Assembly (NCBI RefSeq): GCF_029688865.1 | Contig: NZ_JARUKV010000003.1 | Location: 62,001 to 126,000 of the forward strand | Origin: Natronococcus sp. A-GB7 | GTDB lineage: Archaea; Halobacteriota; Halobacteria; Halobacteriales; Natrialbaceae | Direction: 5' to 3' | Length of the DNA stretch: 64,000 nucleotides | Shown here: one piece after another, positions 62,114 to 64,000 of the stretch | Position numbering within the stretch: the stretch's first letter is position 1 | Layout of the letters: each line of letters opens with the position of its first letter | Program-made: the position numbers and the translations under genes | Notes under the pieces: generated by a model | Database searches by the model: none | The model's input: only the letters and a program-made list of their open reading frames with translations | What the model was told of the DNA's origin: nothing

Positions 62114-62782
62114 CTACTTGCCCCGCTCGAGTCGACTTCCGATCCCCTCGGGCAGTCCCGCGGCCGAAACGGCGTCCCTGACGGCGCCGATGTCGTACTC
62201 CACACGAGAGGTTTCGACGGTCATCGCCTCGAGGTCGACGACGGCGTAGGCTGCCCGCGGATCGCCGTTACGGGGCTGGCCGACGCTACCGGGGTTGAGG
62301 ACGATCCCCTCGCCGTAGCGCTCGACGCCCTGAACGTGGGTGTGTCCGAGCACCAGAACGTCCTCCTCGCCGAGCATCCGGGGAGAGAACTCCTCCGGGT
62401 ACGTGTACCGGGTGTAGCGTTCGGGATCGTCCGGGTGACCGTGAACGAGCTTCACCCGATCGTCACACGCCAGTCGCTCCTCGGGCAGGTCGGCGAGCCA
62501 CTCGAGCTGATCGGCCGAAAGCTGCTCGAGGGCGTGTTCGACCCCGGCTTTGGCCATGCTGTTGAAGCGAAACGGCGTCTCCTCGACGACTGCGGCGTCG
62601 TGGTTGCCCATCACGGTCGGCACCGCACGCTCGCGGAGTTCGTCGACGCAGGCCCCCGGCCAGGGGTTGTAGCCGACGACGTCGCCCGCACACAGGAGTT
62701 CGTCGACGGGCGGCATGTCGGCGAGGACTGCCTCGAGGGCGACGCGATTGCCGTGAACGTCGGAGATGAGTCCGACTTGCAT
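62114..62782 (-). CDS. Metallophosphoesterase (YfcE/MJ0936-like)
   Basis: A protein of 222 residues. GLISDVHGNRVALEAVLADM, LLCAGDVVGYNPWP, VMGNHDAAVV, KLVHGHPDD and LGHTHVQGVERYG give the full set of metal ligands (Asp, His, Asp, Asn, His, His, His). Phosphodiesterase on nucleotides or small phosphates; substrate not known. Confidence 0.92.
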   Translation of the reverse strand: MQVGLISDVHGNRVALEAVLADMPPVDELLCAGDVVGYNPWPGACVDELRERAVPTVMGNHDAAVVEETPFRFNSMAKAGVEHALEQLSADQLEWLADLPEERLACDDRVKLVHGHPDDPERYTRYTYPEEFSPRMLGEEDVLVLGHTHVQGVERYGEGIVLNPGSVGQPRNGDPRAAYAVVDLEAMTVETSRVEYDIGAVRDAVSAAGLPEGIGSRLERGK

Positions 62783-62889
62783 ACCCGGAACTACAGCACG
62801 GGGACTTGTAGGTCATCCGCCGGCAACGTGGACGGGTGGGGAACCAGGAGAGCGGCACTCGCCCGTTCGACCGAACGACGGTACCTCGA

Positions 62890-63480
62890 TTAGTCGCCGT
62901 TCTCGATCGCCGTCTCGAACCCGTCGGCGGTCCGGGCGATGCCGGCCGCGCAGACGGCGTGTTCGAACTCGTGGTCGTACACCTCGCTCGCCGCTTCTTC
63001 GGCGGTGTCGGCCTCGAGGTCGAACGCCTCAGGAGCGTCCTTCTCGTAGGTCGCGACCAGCGTTGGCTCCTCGACGGTCTCGACGAGCAGCGCGTCTTTC
63101 CGAACCGTGCCGATCAGCGCCTCCCCGTCTCCTCCCAGAGTCGCCGCGATCCGGGGCGTATCGTAGTCGTCTTTCTCGTAATCCAGCGCGAGCAGGCTCT
63201 CCGCGAGGGCGTCCCGGGCGGGGTAGCCCAACTCGAGCTTCTCGGCGATCGGATCGACGTGGGAGCCGTTGCCGAAGGCGGCCGTCTCGCCCGTCGGCGT
63301 CTCGACGACTCGCAGGCAGTTGTAGGAGACGTAGGGGTTGTCCGTCTCGGGGGCGTCTTCGGTGGGGCCGACGGTGAGGGCCTCGTCTCGAGCGGTGAGC
63401 TTGCGGTTCGGGAACGACCTCGAGGAGACGCGGTAGGCGCCGACCTCGGGGCCGACGACGACGAATCGTCCGACGTACAT
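62890..63480 (-). CDS. purO: IMP cyclohydrolase, archaeal type
   Basis: Last step of purine synthesis (FAICAR to IMP); 196 residues. [59 protein letters not shown] and [20 protein letters not shown] are typical of PurO, the archaeal replacement for the PurH cyclohydrolase domain. ATG 63480. Single gene. Confidence 0.93.
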   Translation of the reverse strand: MYVGRFVVVGPEVGAYRVSSRSFPNRKLTARDEALTVGPTEDAPETDNPYVSYNCLRVVETPTGETAAFGNGSHVDPIAEKLELGYPARDALAESLLALDYEKDDYDTPRIAATLGGDGEALIGTVRKDALLVETVEEPTLVATYEKDAPEAFDLEADTAEEAASEVYDHEFEHAVCAAGIARTADGFETAIENGD

Positions 63481-63592
63481 ACACGTGGCTGTACAGGGAG
63501 AGGTGAAGTGTGTGTCGATCTGTGCACTATCGTCGACTCCGCGTAGTCGCACGGAGTGAAATTTTATGTTCAGCTGCACGACAACTTCAGGT

Positions 63593-64000
63593 ATGGCGAC
63601 GGAGGAGGTCTGTCTCGAGGCGTTGCGACGCGCCGCGGACGAACTCGGTGAATCACCGACGAAGGCGCAGTACGAGGATCTTGGACTGACGCCAGCCTCG
63701 GCGACGATCATTCGAACCATCGGTGGATGGAACGCGGCGAAAGAGCGAGCCGGGTTGGCGACCGAACCGTCCACCGGTTCCCGCACGCTACCGAAACCGG
63801 ACGACGTGAACCTCCCATTGGATACGGCCTGGGAGGAGCTTTCGGTCGACCAACGGTGGCACTATCGGAACGTCGAGCGGAATACCGAACGGACGCTGTC
63901 CCGCCGTTCGGGCCTCCGCTCGTGGCTCAACGACAAAAAACGGGAACAGGGCTGTTCGCGTTGCGATGTCGATACGCCGACCTGTCTCGACTTTCACCAT
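63593..64000 (+). CDS. HNH endonuclease-type protein (partial, C-terminus outside window)
   Basis: From ATG 63593 the frame is open to the edge (136 residues). The N-terminal helical repeat [20 protein letters not shown] then [14 protein letters not shown] is the homing-endonuclease-associated repeat; the later [16 protein letters not shown] begins the HNH-type zinc/catalytic segment. The rest, including the second Cys pair and final His, lies outside. It could be a restriction-type nuclease or a selfish free-standing gene. Confidence 0.75.
   Translation, partial: MATEEVCLEALRRAADELGESPTKAQYEDLGLTPASATIIRTIGGWNAAKERAGLATEPSTGSRTLPKPDDVNLPLDTAWEELSVDQRWHYRNVERNTERTLSRRSGLRSWLNDKKREQGCSRCDVDTPTCLDFHH

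Noticed and set aside
1-64000. Search for tRNA, rRNA and CRISPR arrays
   Set aside because: Intergenic regions were read by eye on both strands; no cloverleaf with a TTC arm, no rRNA-like block and no repeat-spacer array was seen. A covariance-model scan would be decisive.

Overview
The window comes from the main chromosome of a haloarchaeon, most likely a member of Natrialbales. The evidence is strongly acidic proteins, GC-rich codons with heavy C/G use at third positions, Tat-lipoprotein signals (twin arginine followed by a GC lipobox), archaeal informational genes (alaS, rfcS, polD1, Orc1/Cdc6, oapABC, samp2, purO) and TATA boxes about 25-30 bp before start codons. The genus call is inference.

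Layout. 1-4.7 kb: a tripartite tricarboxylate transporter (tctC, tctB, partial tctA) divergent from an M20 peptidase. 4.7-6.9 kb: a decay zone with a dispersed repeat, a frameshifted Gfo/Idh/MocA oxidoreductase, a 45-codon orphan ORF and a broken small gene behind alaS. 6.9-20 kb: housekeeping genes (alaS, rfcS, samp2, tryptophanase, acyl-CoA synthetase, aspartate kinase) with small conserved genes. 20-30 kb: a replication cluster with polD1, signal peptidase, orc1/cdc6, a 1.3 kb origin and oapA-oapB-oapC. The origin has two perfect 26-bp inverted ORBs flanking an AT-rich, CTAG-rich element.

30-38.5 kb: metal transport. An iron ABC transporter (binding protein and permease, no ATPase nearby) has a TTTAGGC-type palindrome at its promoter, and a near-identical palindrome precedes a methyltransferase. 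A complete Mn/Zn-type ABC operon has two copies of a second, ATTAG-type operator. 38.5-53.7 kb: membrane hydrolase, Rad3/XPD-like helicase, thiamine-type binding protein, AI-2E permease, two ABC export systems, rpiA, idi2 followed by an 84-bp MITE-like element, a histone-fold-like protein, larB, a zinc-finger microprotein and a GIY-YIG protein. 54-58.4 kb: a regulator / ABC ATPase / MMPL cassette whose ATPase lacks the Walker B glutamate. 58.9-64 kb: flavin reductase, phosphohexomutase, cysE, phosphoesterase, purO and a partial HNH protein.

The most notable signal is the spread of the origin-recognition sequence. ORB-like copies occur beyond the core origin: in the orc1 promoter, just after oapC, downstream of the signal peptidase gene, and inside the coding regions of orc1 and polD1, where in both cases they encode the same short peptide within a disordered linker. 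No rRNA, tRNA, CRISPR array or intact insertion sequence was seen.
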